64,000 bases of DNA from Streptococcus suis (GTDB lineage: Bacteria; Bacillota; Bacilli; Lactobacillales; Streptococcaceae): assembly GCF_002960625.1 (NCBI RefSeq), contig NZ_POJH01000030.1, positions 1 to 64,000 of the forward strand, given 5' to 3'. Positions 26,335 through 36,119 of this stretch are shown in pieces (the first letter of the stretch is position 1; every line of letters starts with the position of its first letter). The notes under the pieces are model-generated. The model was not told the DNA's origin, searched no databases, and saw only the letters and a program-made list of their open reading frames with translations. The translations under genes were made by a program, and so were the position numbers.

Positions 26335-27421
26335 TTTCAACGATAGTGCCAGACTGGATATGAAAGATTTTTAAACTATCTGGTAGCTTATGTAAATGGT
26401 CCAAAGATGTTGTAGTGATAAAGGTTTGAATAGTATCTGTAATGGTTTCTAGTAGTTTGATTTGTCGATTGTTATCTAGCTCACTCATAACATCGTCTAA
26501 AAGTAGAATTGGGTATTCTCTAGTAATTTCCTTCATCAGTTCGATTTCAGCAAGTTTGAGCGACAAAACAAGACTACGATGTTGTCCCTGGCTACCATAA
26601 TGAGCATTCATACCATTTATGAAGAAGGCAATATCATCACGATGCGGACCAACACCTGTATTTTTTTTGAATAGGTCACGTTTACGGGATTTTTCTATTT
26701 CTGTCAATAATGTGTCAATTAAGTTGTCAGTATTTGTAAAGTGTATAGAAGATTGATATTCGATGGTTAATTTTTCTTTTTGATCAGAGATTTCCTGAAC
26801 TTTTTTATTTCCAAATTCCTCTAGTTTTTTAAGGAAATCAAGCCTATGTTGAATAACTCGACTGCCGAATTCAGCAAGCTGGAGATCAAGTACTGATAGA
26901 AAGGTTTCGTCGATCTTATCAGTTGATTTTAGATAGGCATTGCGTTGCTTGAGAGTATGGTTGTAGTTAGTCAAGTCAGCAAGATAGAGTGGCTTGATTT
27001 GCCCTAATTCGACATCAATGAACTTTCTTCTCAAAGCAGGGGCACCTTTAATCAGCTGTAAATCTTCAGGGGCGAAGAGAACAACATTCATGTGGCCGAT
27101 ATAGTTGGAAAGCTTGGCTTGTTTGAGATGGTTGACCTTGGTTATCCGTCCCTTTTCTGTCAACTGTATGTCAAGTGGAACTTTACCATTTGTCCGATGG
27201 AGTAAACCGGATATGGTCAATTCCTTTTCTTGAAATTGTAGTAAATCCTTGTCTGTTCGGGTACGGTGGCTGCGTGTCAAGGCTAAAAAATAGATAGCTT
27301 CTAAAATATTGGTTTTACCTTGGGCATTCTCACCCAAAAAGACATTAAGCCCCTTGTTGAACTCAATATCTTGTTGACTGTAATTGCGAAAGTGCCGTAA
27401 TGCTAATGTTTCAAGCCACAT
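26327..27421 (-). CDS. recF: DNA replication and repair protein RecF
   Basis: A 364-residue SMC-like ATPase with Walker [10 protein letters not shown] (about 30), an ABC-type signature region around [17 protein letters not shown] (about 280) and Walker [13 protein letters not shown] (about 310). It helps load RecA at single-strand gaps. It follows the S4-domain gene with a 2-base gap, matching the conserved yaaA-recF pair. This pair sits next to dnaN in Bacillus but apart from it here. Confidence 0.96.
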   Translation of the reverse strand: MWLETLALRHFRNYSQQDIEFNKGLNVFLGENAQGKTNILEAIYFLALTRSHRTRTDKDLLQFQEKELTISGLLHRTNGKVPLDIQLTEKGRITKVNHLKQAKLSNYIGHMNVVLFAPEDLQLIKGAPALRRKFIDVELGQIKPLYLADLTNYNHTLKQRNAYLKSTDKIDETFLSVLDLQLAEFGSRVIQHRLDFLKKLEEFGNKKVQEISDQKEKLTIEYQSSIHFTNTDNLIDTLLTEIEKSRKRDLFKKNTGVGPHRDDIAFFINGMNAHYGSQGQHRSLVLSLKLAEIELMKEITREYPILLLDDVMSELDNNRQIKLLETITDTIQTFITTTSLDHLHKLPDSLKIFHIQSGTIVESK

Positions 27422-27423
27422 TT

Positions 27424-27807
27424 TTACATACCAGGGAAACGAACAGGTTTTCTTTCAGTATTTTTAGTTGCTTTTTTAGGAGTTTGTACCTGTTTCTTAT
27501 TCTTTTTATTTTCTTGATTTAACTTTTTAACGATTGCAGCCACACGTTCTTTTTCAGCTTGTTCTTCTTGGTATTGCTGTATTTCTTCTGCACTAGGTGC
27601 AACGATTGTGATACTAATGTTGTGGTCAGGTAGCGTGATAATATCACCGATGCGGATTTTTTTACCTCGTCTTTTTTCGTCTTCTCCGTTAAAAAGGATG
27701 GTATTTTCTTCAAGGAAACCTTTAATGGCCCCTCCTGAGTGTAGAATACCAGTTGTTTTTAGCAATGCTTGTAATGTGATGTAGTCATCAAATAATTTAA
27801 ATTCCAT
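27424..27807 (-). CDS. yaaA: S4-domain RNA-binding protein YaaA
   Basis: A 127-residue protein with an N-terminal S4-like domain (about 8-75, [16 protein letters not shown]) and a long Lys-rich tail. YaaA-type proteins are encoded upstream of recF across Firmicutes and are thought to bind rRNA during ribosome maturation. The tail is longer and more basic than the usual 70-90 residue form. GAGGTG precedes the ATG. It is transcribed with recF. Confidence 0.88.
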   Translation of the reverse strand: MEFKLFDDYITLQALLKTTGILHSGGAIKGFLEENTILFNGEDEKRRGKKIRIGDIITLPDHNISITIVAPSAEEIQQYQEEQAEKERVAAIVKKLNQENKKNKKQVQTPKKATKNTERKPVRFPGM

Positions 27808-27883
27808 ATGTCACCTCGTTATAGAATATTATATCACAGAAAAATGATATAATGGAAGGTACAATGTTTGAAAGAGGAAGAAG

Positions 27884-29137
27884 ATGAAATTACAAGAAGG
27901 AATTGATTTGCATTTTATTGAAACAGATCAGTTTACTACAAATAGAATAAAAGTGCGTTTTGCAGCCGAGATGAATGAGGCAACTGTAGCAGGACGTGTG
28001 CTAGTTGCTAATATTCTGGAAATGGGCAACCAAGATTATCCAACGGCTCAGGCGATGCGTAGACGGTTGGCAGAGCTATACGGAGCACATTTCTCAACGT
28101 CTGTTGCTAAACGTGGTCGTGTACATCTAGTTGATTTGACCATTTCTTACGTCAATCCATGTTATTTGCCTAATAATGAAGATATTACCCTAGCAATTCT
28201 TGATTTTTTATATGCCTGCCTATTTCGTCCTCTCAAGCAAGGTCAGGGGTTTGATCAGAAAATCTTTGAAGTGGAGAAAAAGAATTTAATCAATTTTCTT
28301 GAGTCGGAGGTAGAAGATAATTTCTACCATGCTGATGTCGAATTAAATAGGTTATTTTATCAAGATGAGGCCTTACAAATTCCGCGAGTTAGTCGTCTAG
28401 ACTTAGTTGAGCCAGAAACAGCAGAATCGGTATTTAAAATCTATCGGAATATGTTGCGGGTAGATAAGATTGACATCTTTGTCATTGGAACTGTCAATCA
28501 GGACTTGGTTCGAGAAAAATTGGAAACCTTCAAATTTACTTATAGAAAACCTAAGTTAGAATTAGAATATCAGCAGAATTATTCAAAGGTTACTCGCGAG
28601 AAGGTCGAACGCAAACAGGCAAGACAATCCATTTTAGAATTGGCTTATCATTTACAAGTCCTTTACAATGATGTAAATTACCCTGCCTTAGTTGTTTTTA
28701 ATGGTTTACTCGGTGCCTTTTCACATTCTAAATTGTTTGTAAATATTCGTGAAAAGGAGAGCTTGGCCTACACAATCGGAAGTCAGGTGTCTATTTTTTC
28801 TGGAATGATGAAGGTTTATGCAGGCATCAGCCGTGGAGACCGTCTAAAGGTTATGAAACTGATTAGTAAGCAGATTCTTGATTTGAAGCGCGGAAAGTTT
28901 ACAGAGGATGAATTAGAGTTGACAAAGAATATGCTTATTCACTCAGCAACCCTAGCTCAAGATAGACAGAATAACTTGATAGAACAGACCTACAACCAGA
29001 TAAGTATGGGGGAACGTAATTTAACATGGTTAGAATGGATAGAAGCTGTAAAGTTGGTGTCAATTGAGGATATTGTTCGAGTGGGCAAGATGATAAATTT
29101 ACAGGCTGTTTACTTTATGGAGGGAACAGAGGAATGA
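27884..29137 (+). CDS. yfmF: YfmF-type M16 peptidase-like protein
   Basis: A 417-residue M16 family protein without the HxxEH zinc motif, so the catalytically silent partner of the pair. In Bacillus the YmfF/YmfH-type pair is linked to EF-P modification. The GNAT-free layout, two beta-alpha halves of about 200 residues each, is typical. It begins a conserved operon running through yfmH, the RodZ-like gene and pgsA to the ECF transporter genes. Its stop overlaps the yfmH start by 4 bases. Confidence 0.9.
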   Translation: MKLQEGIDLHFIETDQFTTNRIKVRFAAEMNEATVAGRVLVANILEMGNQDYPTAQAMRRRLAELYGAHFSTSVAKRGRVHLVDLTISYVNPCYLPNNEDITLAILDFLYACLFRPLKQGQGFDQKIFEVEKKNLINFLESEVEDNFYHADVELNRLFYQDEALQIPRVSRLDLVEPETAESVFKIYRNMLRVDKIDIFVIGTVNQDLVREKLETFKFTYRKPKLELEYQQNYSKVTREKVERKQARQSILELAYHLQVLYNDVNYPALVVFNGLLGAFSHSKLFVNIREKESLAYTIGSQVSIFSGMMKVYAGISRGDRLKVMKLISKQILDLKRGKFTEDELELTKNMLIHSATLAQDRQNNLIEQTYNQISMGERNLTWLEWIEAVKLVSIEDIVRVGKMINLQAVYFMEGTEE

Positions 29138-30417
29138 AACTAATCGAGAAAAAGTATCCGTATATGAAAGAACCTGTCTATCAGACACAACTTGACAACG
29201 GGTTGACAGTCATTCTCTTGCCTAAGACCGATTTTCATGAAACTTACGGAGTGATAACGACAAATTTTGGAGCTTTACACACCCATATTCTTTTTGAAGA
29301 TGGTAGGTCTAGTAGCTATCCTGCTGGTATCGCACATTTCTTAGAGCATAAGTTGTTTGAAACGGAAGATGGAGAAGATGTCATGAATGAGTTTTCGAAA
29401 TTTGGTGCAAGTGCCAATGCTTATACCAGTTTTAGACAGACCAGCTATCTATTTTCAACAACTCAGGATGTGTTACCGGCCCTATCTTTGTTACAATCAT
29501 TTGTTCGTCAACCTTATTTTACAGATGAAAACGTGGCACGAGAACAAGGGATTATCGAGCAAGAAATCGAAATGTATCAAGATGATGTCGATTATCGATT
29601 GTTTACAGGAATTTTAGGGTCACTTTACCCTCAAACTCCCTTGGCTCATGATATTGCTGGTACGGTTGCTTCGATTGAGCAGATTACAGCAGATGATTTG
29701 TATGAGAATTTTGATTTGTTTTATCACCCGTCGAACATGAATTTGTTCGTCATTGGTAACTTTGATTTGGATCAGGTATGGCAGCAGATTTCAAACTATC
29801 AAGCAGCGCAACTTGATGAAAAAACACCTCATTTTCATATGAAGGGAATCGAAAAACTGCCCATTCTTCAGCATCGTACAGAAGAGTTTGAAGTATCTAC
29901 TCCAAAATTAGCAGTTGGTTTACGGGGAAATGATGAATTTGAACCTTCTGAAATGCAGCAGTATCGCCTGTGCTTACAGCTTTTGTTTGCCATGTTGTTC
30001 GGTTGGACTTCTAAACGCTATCAGAACCTGTATGAACAGGGGAAAATTGATTCCTCATTCCAGTTTCAACTAGAAGTTACTCCAGACTATCATTATTTGG
30101 TTATTTCTGGTGATACGCAGGAGCCTATTACCTTGTCGAGTATGCTGATGAGGGCTGTTCGCAATTTTGAACGAGATGAGGATATCAATGATGAGCATTT
30201 GCAACTGCTGAAGAATGAAATGTATGGCGATTTTATCCGTAGCTTGAATTCCTTGGAATTTACAGCTAGTCACTTTGTGGCTCAGTATTCGGATGTTGAA
30301 AATGTATTTGATTTGCCACAATTGGTGGAAGAAATAAATTTAGAGGATATTATGGAGGCAGGCCGTCGTTTTATTGGTCAGTGTGACATGACTGATTTTA
30401 CGATTATTCCCAAATAA
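29134..30417 (+). CDS. yfmH: YfmH-type M16 zinc peptidase
   Basis: A 427-residue M16 (insulinase/processing peptidase) family protein. The zinc motif HxxEH is present as HFLEH (about 69), with the downstream glutamate in EQEIEMYQDD (about 147). The family cleaves peptides inside a clamshell chamber formed by two halves. It is translationally coupled to the inactive partner, so a heterodimer is likely. Confidence 0.93.
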   Translation: MKLIEKKYPYMKEPVYQTQLDNGLTVILLPKTDFHETYGVITTNFGALHTHILFEDGRSSSYPAGIAHFLEHKLFETEDGEDVMNEFSKFGASANAYTSFRQTSYLFSTTQDVLPALSLLQSFVRQPYFTDENVAREQGIIEQEIEMYQDDVDYRLFTGILGSLYPQTPLAHDIAGTVASIEQITADDLYENFDLFYHPSNMNLFVIGNFDLDQVWQQISNYQAAQLDEKTPHFHMKGIEKLPILQHRTEEFEVSTPKLAVGLRGNDEFEPSEMQQYRLCLQLLFAMLFGWTSKRYQNLYEQGKIDSSFQFQLEVTPDYHYLVISGDTQEPITLSSMLMRAVRNFERDEDINDEHLQLLKNEMYGDFIRSLNSLEFTASHFVAQYSDVENVFDLPQLVEEINLEDIMEAGRRFIGQCDMTDFTIIPK

Positions 30418-30499
30418 AAGGACCTAACTCATCGAAATTTCCTTAGATTTTTGTTAGAATAGAGTATTGTATATTAGTGAATAGAGGGGAGAGTTAGTA

Positions 30500-31336
30500 G
30501 TGCGACAAAAGAGTATTGGTGAGGTACTTAGAGCAGCGCGTGAGTCACGAGGTTGGACCTTTGTTGATTTGCAGAGAATGACGAAAATCCATGCAAGGTA
30601 TTTGCAAGCATTGGAGTACAATGATTTTGATTCTATTTCTGAAGATGAGGATGTTGATTACGTCTTAACGGTTTATGCAGATGCCTTAGAATTGGATGCG
30701 GATGTTCTGTTAGAAGCCTACGATAGCAATAGTTTGATAAAGTATCGTGAAGAAGGCGAGGAGGAAATCTTAGCGGCAGAATTGAAAAGAAGCTATCGGG
30801 TAAAAAAGAAAGATCATAAATCCTTTCTTCCCTTGATTTATCTCTTGCTTGCTTCAGCTTTCATCATTATTTTTGTGACCTATATAGCATATAGCCGCAT
30901 GCAAAATCAAGTGTTGCCTGCTTCGGAAACATCCTACTCTGTTGTTGGGCAAACTGCTACAAGTACGTCTTCTGAAACAAGCACACCAGAGCAGTCCACA
31001 ACTTCGTCAAGTAGCATTTCTGCTAAGAATATTAGCATTTCAGGTAGTGGAGATTATATTGTAGCGACTGTTACAGAAACTGTTTATCCAGTAGAAGTTA
31101 CCCTTTCGGTTAAAGATGCTACTAGTTGGGTCAGTCTATCCGGAACAGAATTGGCAGAGGGAGTGGTACTTTCTCCTGAAAATCCGACGGTTACGACTAG
31201 CCTGCCAGAAGGCACCAGCGAAGCCTATCTTGTTTTAGGTGTAGTGAAAGGGGTAGATATTACTATCGCCGGTCAACAATTGGATACGAAAGCATTAACG
31301 AGTGATACAGGTTCTATTGGACTAGTATTTGAATAA
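30500..31336 (+). CDS. RodZ-like HTH membrane protein
   Basis: A 278-residue protein with an N-terminal helix-turn-helix (about 5-65), a Lys-rich stretch, one membrane segment (about 112-132), a Ser/Thr linker and a C-terminal DUF4115-type beta domain. This is the architecture of RodZ, which links the cell-shape machinery to the membrane. The start is GTG, with GGGGAGAG upstream. Its position before pgsA is conserved in streptococci. Confidence 0.88.
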   Translation: MRQKSIGEVLRAARESRGWTFVDLQRMTKIHARYLQALEYNDFDSISEDEDVDYVLTVYADALELDADVLLEAYDSNSLIKYREEGEEEILAAELKRSYRVKKKDHKSFLPLIYLLLASAFIIIFVTYIAYSRMQNQVLPASETSYSVVGQTATSTSSETSTPEQSTTSSSSISAKNISISGSGDYIVATVTETVYPVEVTLSVKDATSWVSLSGTELAEGVVLSPENPTVTTSLPEGTSEAYLVLGVVKGVDITIAGQQLDTKALTSDTGSIGLVFE

Positions 31337-31348
31337 AAAGGAAACACA

Positions 31349-31888
31349 ATGAAAAAAGAAAATATTCCAAACGCTTTGACAGTCGGACGGATTTTGATTA
31401 TTCCAATCTTTATCCTTCTTCTTACTGTCTGGCAGTCAGCTATTAGCCATATTTTAGCGGCAGTCATTTTTGCCCTAGCAAGTATTACGGATTATCTGGA
31501 TGGTTATTTGGCTCGTAAGTGGCAGGTAGTGACAAACTTTGGTAAGTTTGCAGATCCGATGGCTGATAAGATTTTGGTTATGTCTGCCTTCATTATGTTG
31601 GTGGAACTTGGTTTTGCTCCAGCATGGGTGGTGGCCATTATTATCTGTCGTGAATTGGCAGTGACAGGTCTTCGTTTGCTCTTGGTTGAAAATGGTGGAA
31701 CCGTTTTGGCAGCAGCTATGCCAGGTAAAATTAAGACATTCTCCCAGATGTTTGCGGTGATTTTTCTGCTCTTGCATTGGAGTCTGTTGGGTCAGATTAC
31801 GCTTTATATTGCACTTTTCTTTACCCTTTATTCAGGTTATGACTATTTCAAGGGTGCATCTTTCTTATTCAAAGATACGTTTAAGTGA
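31349..31888 (+). CDS. pgsA: CDP-diacylglycerol-glycerol-3-phosphate 3-phosphatidyltransferase
   Basis: A 179-residue integral membrane enzyme of phosphatidylglycerol synthesis. The CDP-alcohol phosphotransferase motif DG-x2-AR-x8-G-x3-D-x3-D is complete from DGYLARK (about 50) to FADPMADK (about 69). About five membrane segments are present. The gene overlaps the next start by one base (TGATG). Confidence 0.96.
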   Translation: MKKENIPNALTVGRILIIPIFILLLTVWQSAISHILAAVIFALASITDYLDGYLARKWQVVTNFGKFADPMADKILVMSAFIMLVELGFAPAWVVAIIICRELAVTGLRLLLVENGGTVLAAAMPGKIKTFSQMFAVIFLLLHWSLLGQITLYIALFFTLYSGYDYFKGASFLFKDTFK

Positions 31889-32724
31889 TGACAAATATTA
31901 TTGAAGTAAAAAATCTTAAGTATAAATATAGTCAAGATGATGAGGATTATACCTTAAACGATGTTTCGTTTCACGTGAAACAGGGTGAATGGTTGTCCAT
32001 CATCGGTCATAATGGTTCAGGGAAATCAACAACTGTTCGTTTGATTGATGGATTATTGGAAGCTGAGTCTGGAGATATTATCATTGATGGTGATGTCCTA
32101 ACAGTTGATAATGTCTGGGATAAGCGACGTTTGATTGGTATGGTATTTCAAAATCCAGACAATCAATTTGTAGGCGCTACAGTTGAAGATGATGTTGCTT
32201 TTGGTTTGGAAAACCAAGGAATAGCCTTGGAAGAGATGCGGAAACGGGTAGATGAAGCCTTGGAATTGGTTGGAATGGCTGATTTTAAAACCCGTGAGCC
32301 TGCTCGTTTATCTGGTGGTCAGAAGCAACGGGTAGCTATTGCTGGAGTGGTGGCCTTGCGCCCTAAAATTATCATTTTGGATGAGGCTACATCCATGCTG
32401 GATCCAGAAGGTCGTCTTGATTTGATTAAAATTGTTCAGGAGATTAAGGATCGGCATGGGATGACGGTTATCTCTATCACGCATGATTTAGATGAGGTGG
32501 CTTTAAGTGATCGTGTTATTGTGATGAAACGAGGTCAGGTTGAGTCAGTCAGCACTCCGACGGAGCTTTTTATGCGGGAGGATTTAGCAGACTTGGATTT
32601 AGATAGACCTTTCACGACAGAACTGGCTACATCTTTGCGTCAGGCTGGATTTGATTTACCGCTTCGCTATTTTACAGAGGAAGAATTAGAGGAAACTTTA
32701 TGGGAATTGCTCTCCAAGAAGTAA
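31888..32724 (+). CDS. ecfA1: ECF transporter ATPase EcfA1
   Basis: A 278-residue ABC ATPase with Walker [10 protein letters not shown] (about 41), signature LSGGQKQR (about 143) and Walker [14 protein letters not shown]. It pairs with EcfA2 and EcfT as the energising module for vitamin and metal uptake by many S components. The ATG at 31888 overlaps the pgsA stop. A perfect parS core lies inside the gene at 31967-31982. Confidence 0.96.
   Translation: MTNIIEVKNLKYKYSQDDEDYTLNDVSFHVKQGEWLSIIGHNGSGKSTTVRLIDGLLEAESGDIIIDGDVLTVDNVWDKRRLIGMVFQNPDNQFVGATVEDDVAFGLENQGIALEEMRKRVDEALELVGMADFKTREPARLSGGQKQRVAIAGVVALRPKIIILDEATSMLDPEGRLDLIKIVQEIKDRHGMTVISITHDLDEVALSDRVIVMKRGQVESVSTPTELFMREDLADLDLDRPFTTELATSLRQAGFDLPLRYFTEEELEETLWELLSKK
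31967..31982. promoter_or_regulatory. parS site inside ecfA1
   Basis: CGTTTCACGTGAAACA keeps the full palindromic core TTTCACGTGAAA and differs from consensus at the first base only. It encodes SFHVKQ within EcfA1. Confidence 0.8.
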
Positions 32725-33542
32725 GCTACACCTATCAAGCTGCTACGCCTTTTGAGGGACGTGCGCTATTTGGTGTGGATTTGGAGATTGTTGACGGCTC
32801 TTATACGGCGCTTATTGGGCATACGGGTTCGGGGAAATCAACGATTTTGCAACTTTTGAATGGATTGAACGTACCGACAGAGGGAAGAGTGGTTATTGAT
32901 GACTTTGTGATTACAGCGACGTCAGAAAATAAGGATATTAAGCAAGTAAGGAAGAAAGTTGGCCTTGTTTTCCAATTTCCTGAAAGCCAAGTCTTTGATG
33001 AAACAGTCTTAAAAGATGTTGCTTTTGGTCCGCAAAATTTTGGAGTTTCTCAGAAAGAGGCTGAGCAGATTGCTCGTGAAAAGCTGGCCTTGGTTGGAAT
33101 TGATGAGAGCTTGTTTGAACGTAGTCCCTTTGAGTTATCAGGTGGTCAAATGCGTCGGGTAGCTATTGCCGGTATCCTAGCCATGGAGCCAAGCGTTTTG
33201 GTCTTGGATGAGCCAACAGCTGGTCTGGATCCTGCTGGTCGTCAAGAATTAATGTCTATTTTCAAGACCCTTCATATGTCTGGGATGACCATTGTTTTGG
33301 TCACTCATTTGATGGATGATGTGGCTAATTACGCTGATTTTGTTTATATTATGGAGAAAGGAAAGTTGATTGGTTCTGGTAAACCAACAGATATTTTTCA
33401 AGAGGTTGATTTTTTGGAGAGTATTCAACTGGGAGTGCCTAAGATTACAAAGTTTGCGGCTAATCTGGAGAGAAGAGGTTTTGTATTTGAACGTCTTCCG
33501 ATTACGATCGAAGAATTTACAGGGATGGTGACGCATGGATAA
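32700..33542 (+). CDS. ecfA2: ECF transporter ATPase EcfA2
   Basis: A 280-residue ABC ATPase with Walker [10 protein letters not shown] (about 40), signature LSGGQMRR (about 146) and Walker [14 protein letters not shown]. The start overlaps ecfA1 by 25 bases and the end overlaps ecfT by 8 bases, indicating tight translational coupling of the three energising-module genes. Confidence 0.96.
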   Translation: MGIALQEVSYTYQAATPFEGRALFGVDLEIVDGSYTALIGHTGSGKSTILQLLNGLNVPTEGRVVIDDFVITATSENKDIKQVRKKVGLVFQFPESQVFDETVLKDVAFGPQNFGVSQKEAEQIAREKLALVGIDESLFERSPFELSGGQMRRVAIAGILAMEPSVLVLDEPTAGLDPAGRQELMSIFKTLHMSGMTIVLVTHLMDDVANYADFVYIMEKGKLIGSGKPTDIFQEVDFLESIQLGVPKITKFAANLERRGFVFERLPITIEEFTGMVTHG

Positions 33543-34332
33543 ATTGATTTTGGGTCGCTATATTCCAGGGAATTCCATTCTTCATCGCTTGGATCCGAGA
33601 AGTAAACTCTTAGCCATGTTTGGCTTTCTCTTAATGATTTTCTGGGCCAATAATCTAGTAACAAATGCGTTATTGATTGTTTTCGTATTAGGCTTGGTTG
33701 TTTTATCACGTATCCGTTTGTCTTTCTTTATCAATGGTTTAAAACCAATGATTGGGATTATTCTCTTTACAACCTTTTTCCAGGTTTTCTTTACACCCGG
33801 GGCGACAATTCTGTGGGAGATTTGGATTTTTAAAGTATCCTTAGAAAGTTTGCAACAAGCGGGTATTATTTTTGTTCGCTTTGTTTTGATTATTTTCTTC
33901 TCAACCCTATTAACCCTGACGACAACACCGCTCAGTTTAGCAGATGGTATTGAATCAGGTCTGGCACCCTTAAAGCGATTTAAGGTTCCTGTGCATGAGA
34001 TTGGACTGATGCTGTCTATGAGCCTGCGTTTTGTGCCTACTTTGATGGATGATACTACTCGTATTATGAATGCGCAGAGGGCGCGTGGAGTGGACTTTAA
34101 TGAAGGTAATCTTATTCAGAAGGTAAAATCCCTTATTCCAATTTTAATTCCGTTATTTGCATCAAGCTTTAAAAGGGCTGATGCTCTGGCAACGGCAATG
34201 GAGGCTCGTGGTTATCAGGGAGGAGAAGGTAGAACCAAGTACCGTATTTTAGCTTGGAAATGGGCAGATACTGTGGCTATTCTTCTAATGATTTCTTTAG
34301 CGGTTGCTCTATATTTATTAAAAAGTTCCTAA
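33535..34332 (+). CDS. ecfT: ECF transporter transmembrane protein EcfT
   Basis: A 265-residue membrane protein with about five to six spans. Conserved coupling-helix motifs with Ala-Arg-Gly are seen as [11 protein letters not shown] (about 180) and AMEARGY (about 222), and these bind the two ATPases. It is the last gene of the operon. Confidence 0.95.
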   Translation: MDKLILGRYIPGNSILHRLDPRSKLLAMFGFLLMIFWANNLVTNALLIVFVLGLVVLSRIRLSFFINGLKPMIGIILFTTFFQVFFTPGATILWEIWIFKVSLESLQQAGIIFVRFVLIIFFSTLLTLTTTPLSLADGIESGLAPLKRFKVPVHEIGLMLSMSLRFVPTLMDDTTRIMNAQRARGVDFNEGNLIQKVKSLIPILIPLFASSFKRADALATAMEARGYQGGEGRTKYRILAWKWADTVAILLMISLAVALYLLKSS

Positions 34333-34438
34333 TAAGTAAGCGTTTTACTGAATTGTAATATTTTTTTAAATAAAAAGTAATAATTTGGTAGTATGATAGG
34401 AATGGTTATAATAATCAGATAGAGGATAGTTCTTTTTG

Positions 34439-35146
34439 ATGAAAAAGAGTTTTATAAGTAAGTTTATCAAAGGTATAGTAGGGGTTATTATTATTTCAGT
34501 TCTTGTTTTATGTGGTCTGATGTTGACAGGTAACTATTCTTATACCAAGCTTGTAAGAGCAGTGTCAAATGCGCCCTATAATGTGGTTAATGCTATCAGT
34601 AAGATTGGAAGTGGATCTGGGTCTACAACAGAATACGTTGCTGTCAGTCCTGTTTTTGAGTTAGGATACGATAAATTGTTAAAATCGGAAACAGACTCTC
34701 AACCGCTACAAGTAGAAGCCATAGAAATTACCTCTGAAGTACCGCAAATTATTGAATCCTCAGATGTAACAACATCAACATCAGTAGATGAGACGAAAGA
34801 TGTTGAGCAGGCAGATGTTACCGAAACATATTATGATAGCTCTAGGGAAGAATCCATAATTGAAGTTACTTCAACTCCTCAAGCTCAGGTTCAAGTAGCT
34901 ACGGTTTCAACTGGTGCAGCAGTTGACGATGCAACTGCTAAAGAATGGATTGCTCAAAAAGAATCAGGTGGTAGCTATACAGTTACTAATGGTATTTACA
35001 TTGGACGTTACCAATTAAGCAACGCCTACTTGAATGGTGATCATTCACCAGAAAACCAAGAGCGTGTAGCAGATGCCTATGTACTGCAACGCTATGGTTC
35101 ATGGTCAGCAGCCTATCAGTTTTGGTTGGCAAATGGTTGGTATTGA
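34439..35146 (+). CDS. secreted protein with transglycosylase-like C-terminal domain
   Basis: A 235-residue protein with an N-terminal membrane or signal segment (about 12-35), a Thr/Ser/Glu-rich linker and a C-terminal domain of about 70 residues beginning AKEWIAQKESGGSY and ending FWLANGWY. That domain resembles the lysozyme-like/Apf-type domain of streptococcal and lactobacillar wall proteins, with Glu in KESGG as a possible catalytic residue. The next gene carries the same domain. The ATG at 34439 is chosen over an in-frame TTG directly before it. Confidence 0.75.
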   Translation: MKKSFISKFIKGIVGVIIISVLVLCGLMLTGNYSYTKLVRAVSNAPYNVVNAISKIGSGSGSTTEYVAVSPVFELGYDKLLKSETDSQPLQVEAIEITSEVPQIIESSDVTTSTSVDETKDVEQADVTETYYDSSREESIIEVTSTPQAQVQVATVSTGAAVDDATAKEWIAQKESGGSYTVTNGIYIGRYQLSNAYLNGDHSPENQERVADAYVLQRYGSWSAAYQFWLANGWY

Positions 35147-35148
35147 TA

Positions 35149-35190
35149 GGAATGAGATGTCTAGGTTTAGCCTAGGCATTCATTTGTTTT
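35149..35190 (+). terminator. terminator after the first secreted protein gene
   Basis: Stem TGTCTAGG/CCTAGGCA, extended by GAATG/CATTC across mismatches, then TTTGTTTT. Confidence 0.7.
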
Positions 35191-35335
35191 CTCACTTCCG
35201 TGCCCATGATAAAGAAGGTCCACTGTGACCTTTTTATTTACAGCTACTGTCAAAAAGATAGGGATTTCTGTAAAGTATGTTGTAAATGATGTTGATAAAA
35301 AGGGTCCCAAAATCCCGAAAATAGACCTTTTATAG

Positions 35336-35352
35336 TGTAAACACAATGTCAT
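35336..35352 (+). promoter_or_regulatory. WalR-like box upstream of the LysM gene
   Basis: TGTAAA-N5-TGTCAT fits the WalR/VicR consensus TGTWAH-N5-TGTWAH except for one base. It lies about 85 bases before the LysM protein gene. Wall hydrolase genes are typical WalR targets. Confidence 0.4.
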
Positions 35353-35435
35353 TGTAATATTTGTAATAGATTTACAAAGAATAAGTAACAGTAAGAAGGT
35401 ATGATAGATACACAAAAGAAAGGAATGTGACTATT

Positions 35436-36005
35436 ATGAATATTACATTGAAGAAAAACTTGAAAACAACAATCGCTGGCTTGGTAGCAGGGGCAACCTT
35501 ATTGACTGCTGGTGTTGTTAGCGCGGAAACCTATACTGTACAATCTGGTGATACCTTATCAGCAATCGCCTCAAAATACAATACAAGTGTAGAGAAATTG
35601 GCAGAACAAAATAAAATTTCCAATCCAAATCTAATCCATGTTGGACAGGCTATTGAAGTTGGTGAAACAGCTTCTACTGCTACAGAAGAAAAAACAGCGG
35701 AGCAAGCTCCGGTAGCTGAAACAGTTACAACAAGTGAAGCGACAACCACTACCACGAGTTCATATACTTCAAACTTGAGTGCAGAAGATGCAGCAGCTAA
35801 AGAATGGATTGCTATGAAGGAATCAAGCGGTAGCTATGATGCACAAAATGGTATCTATATCGGTCGTTATCAGTTGACTAATACATACTTGAACGGTGAT
35901 TATTCACCAGAAAACCAAGAGCGTGTGGCTGATGCCTATGTAGCAGAGCGCTACGGTTCATGGTCAGCAGCCAAAGCCTTCTGGTTGGCAAACGGCTGGT
36001 ATTAA
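35436..36005 (+). CDS. LysM protein with transglycosylase-like C-terminal domain
   Basis: A 189-residue secreted protein. The signal peptide (about 1-30) ends in SAE and one LysM peptidoglycan-binding domain (about 31-76, [17 protein letters not shown]) follows. After a Thr-rich linker comes the same C-terminal domain as in the preceding gene ([13 protein letters not shown] to FWLANGWY). It probably acts on or organises peptidoglycan. A GTG nine bases upstream is too close to the AAAGGA, so the ATG is preferred. Confidence 0.82.
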   Translation: MNITLKKNLKTTIAGLVAGATLLTAGVVSAETYTVQSGDTLSAIASKYNTSVEKLAEQNKISNPNLIHVGQAIEVGETASTATEEKTAEQAPVAETVTTSEATTTTTSSYTSNLSAEDAAAKEWIAMKESSGSYDAQNGIYIGRYQLTNTYLNGDYSPENQERVADAYVAERYGSWSAAKAFWLANGWY

Positions 36006-36013
36006 TAAATTTA

Positions 36014-36042
36014 TGAAAGTCTAGTTTTGCTAGGCTTTTTTA
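36014..36042 (+). terminator. terminator after the LysM gene
   Basis: Stem AAGTCTAG/CTAGGCTT with a 5-nt loop and a T-run. Confidence 0.75.
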
Positions 36043-36119
36043 GTTATATAAGTTTCTAAACTTTACAAATGCTGTTAATTTGCTTATAATGTGGAAAAAT
36101 TGACTAGAAGAGAAGAACA

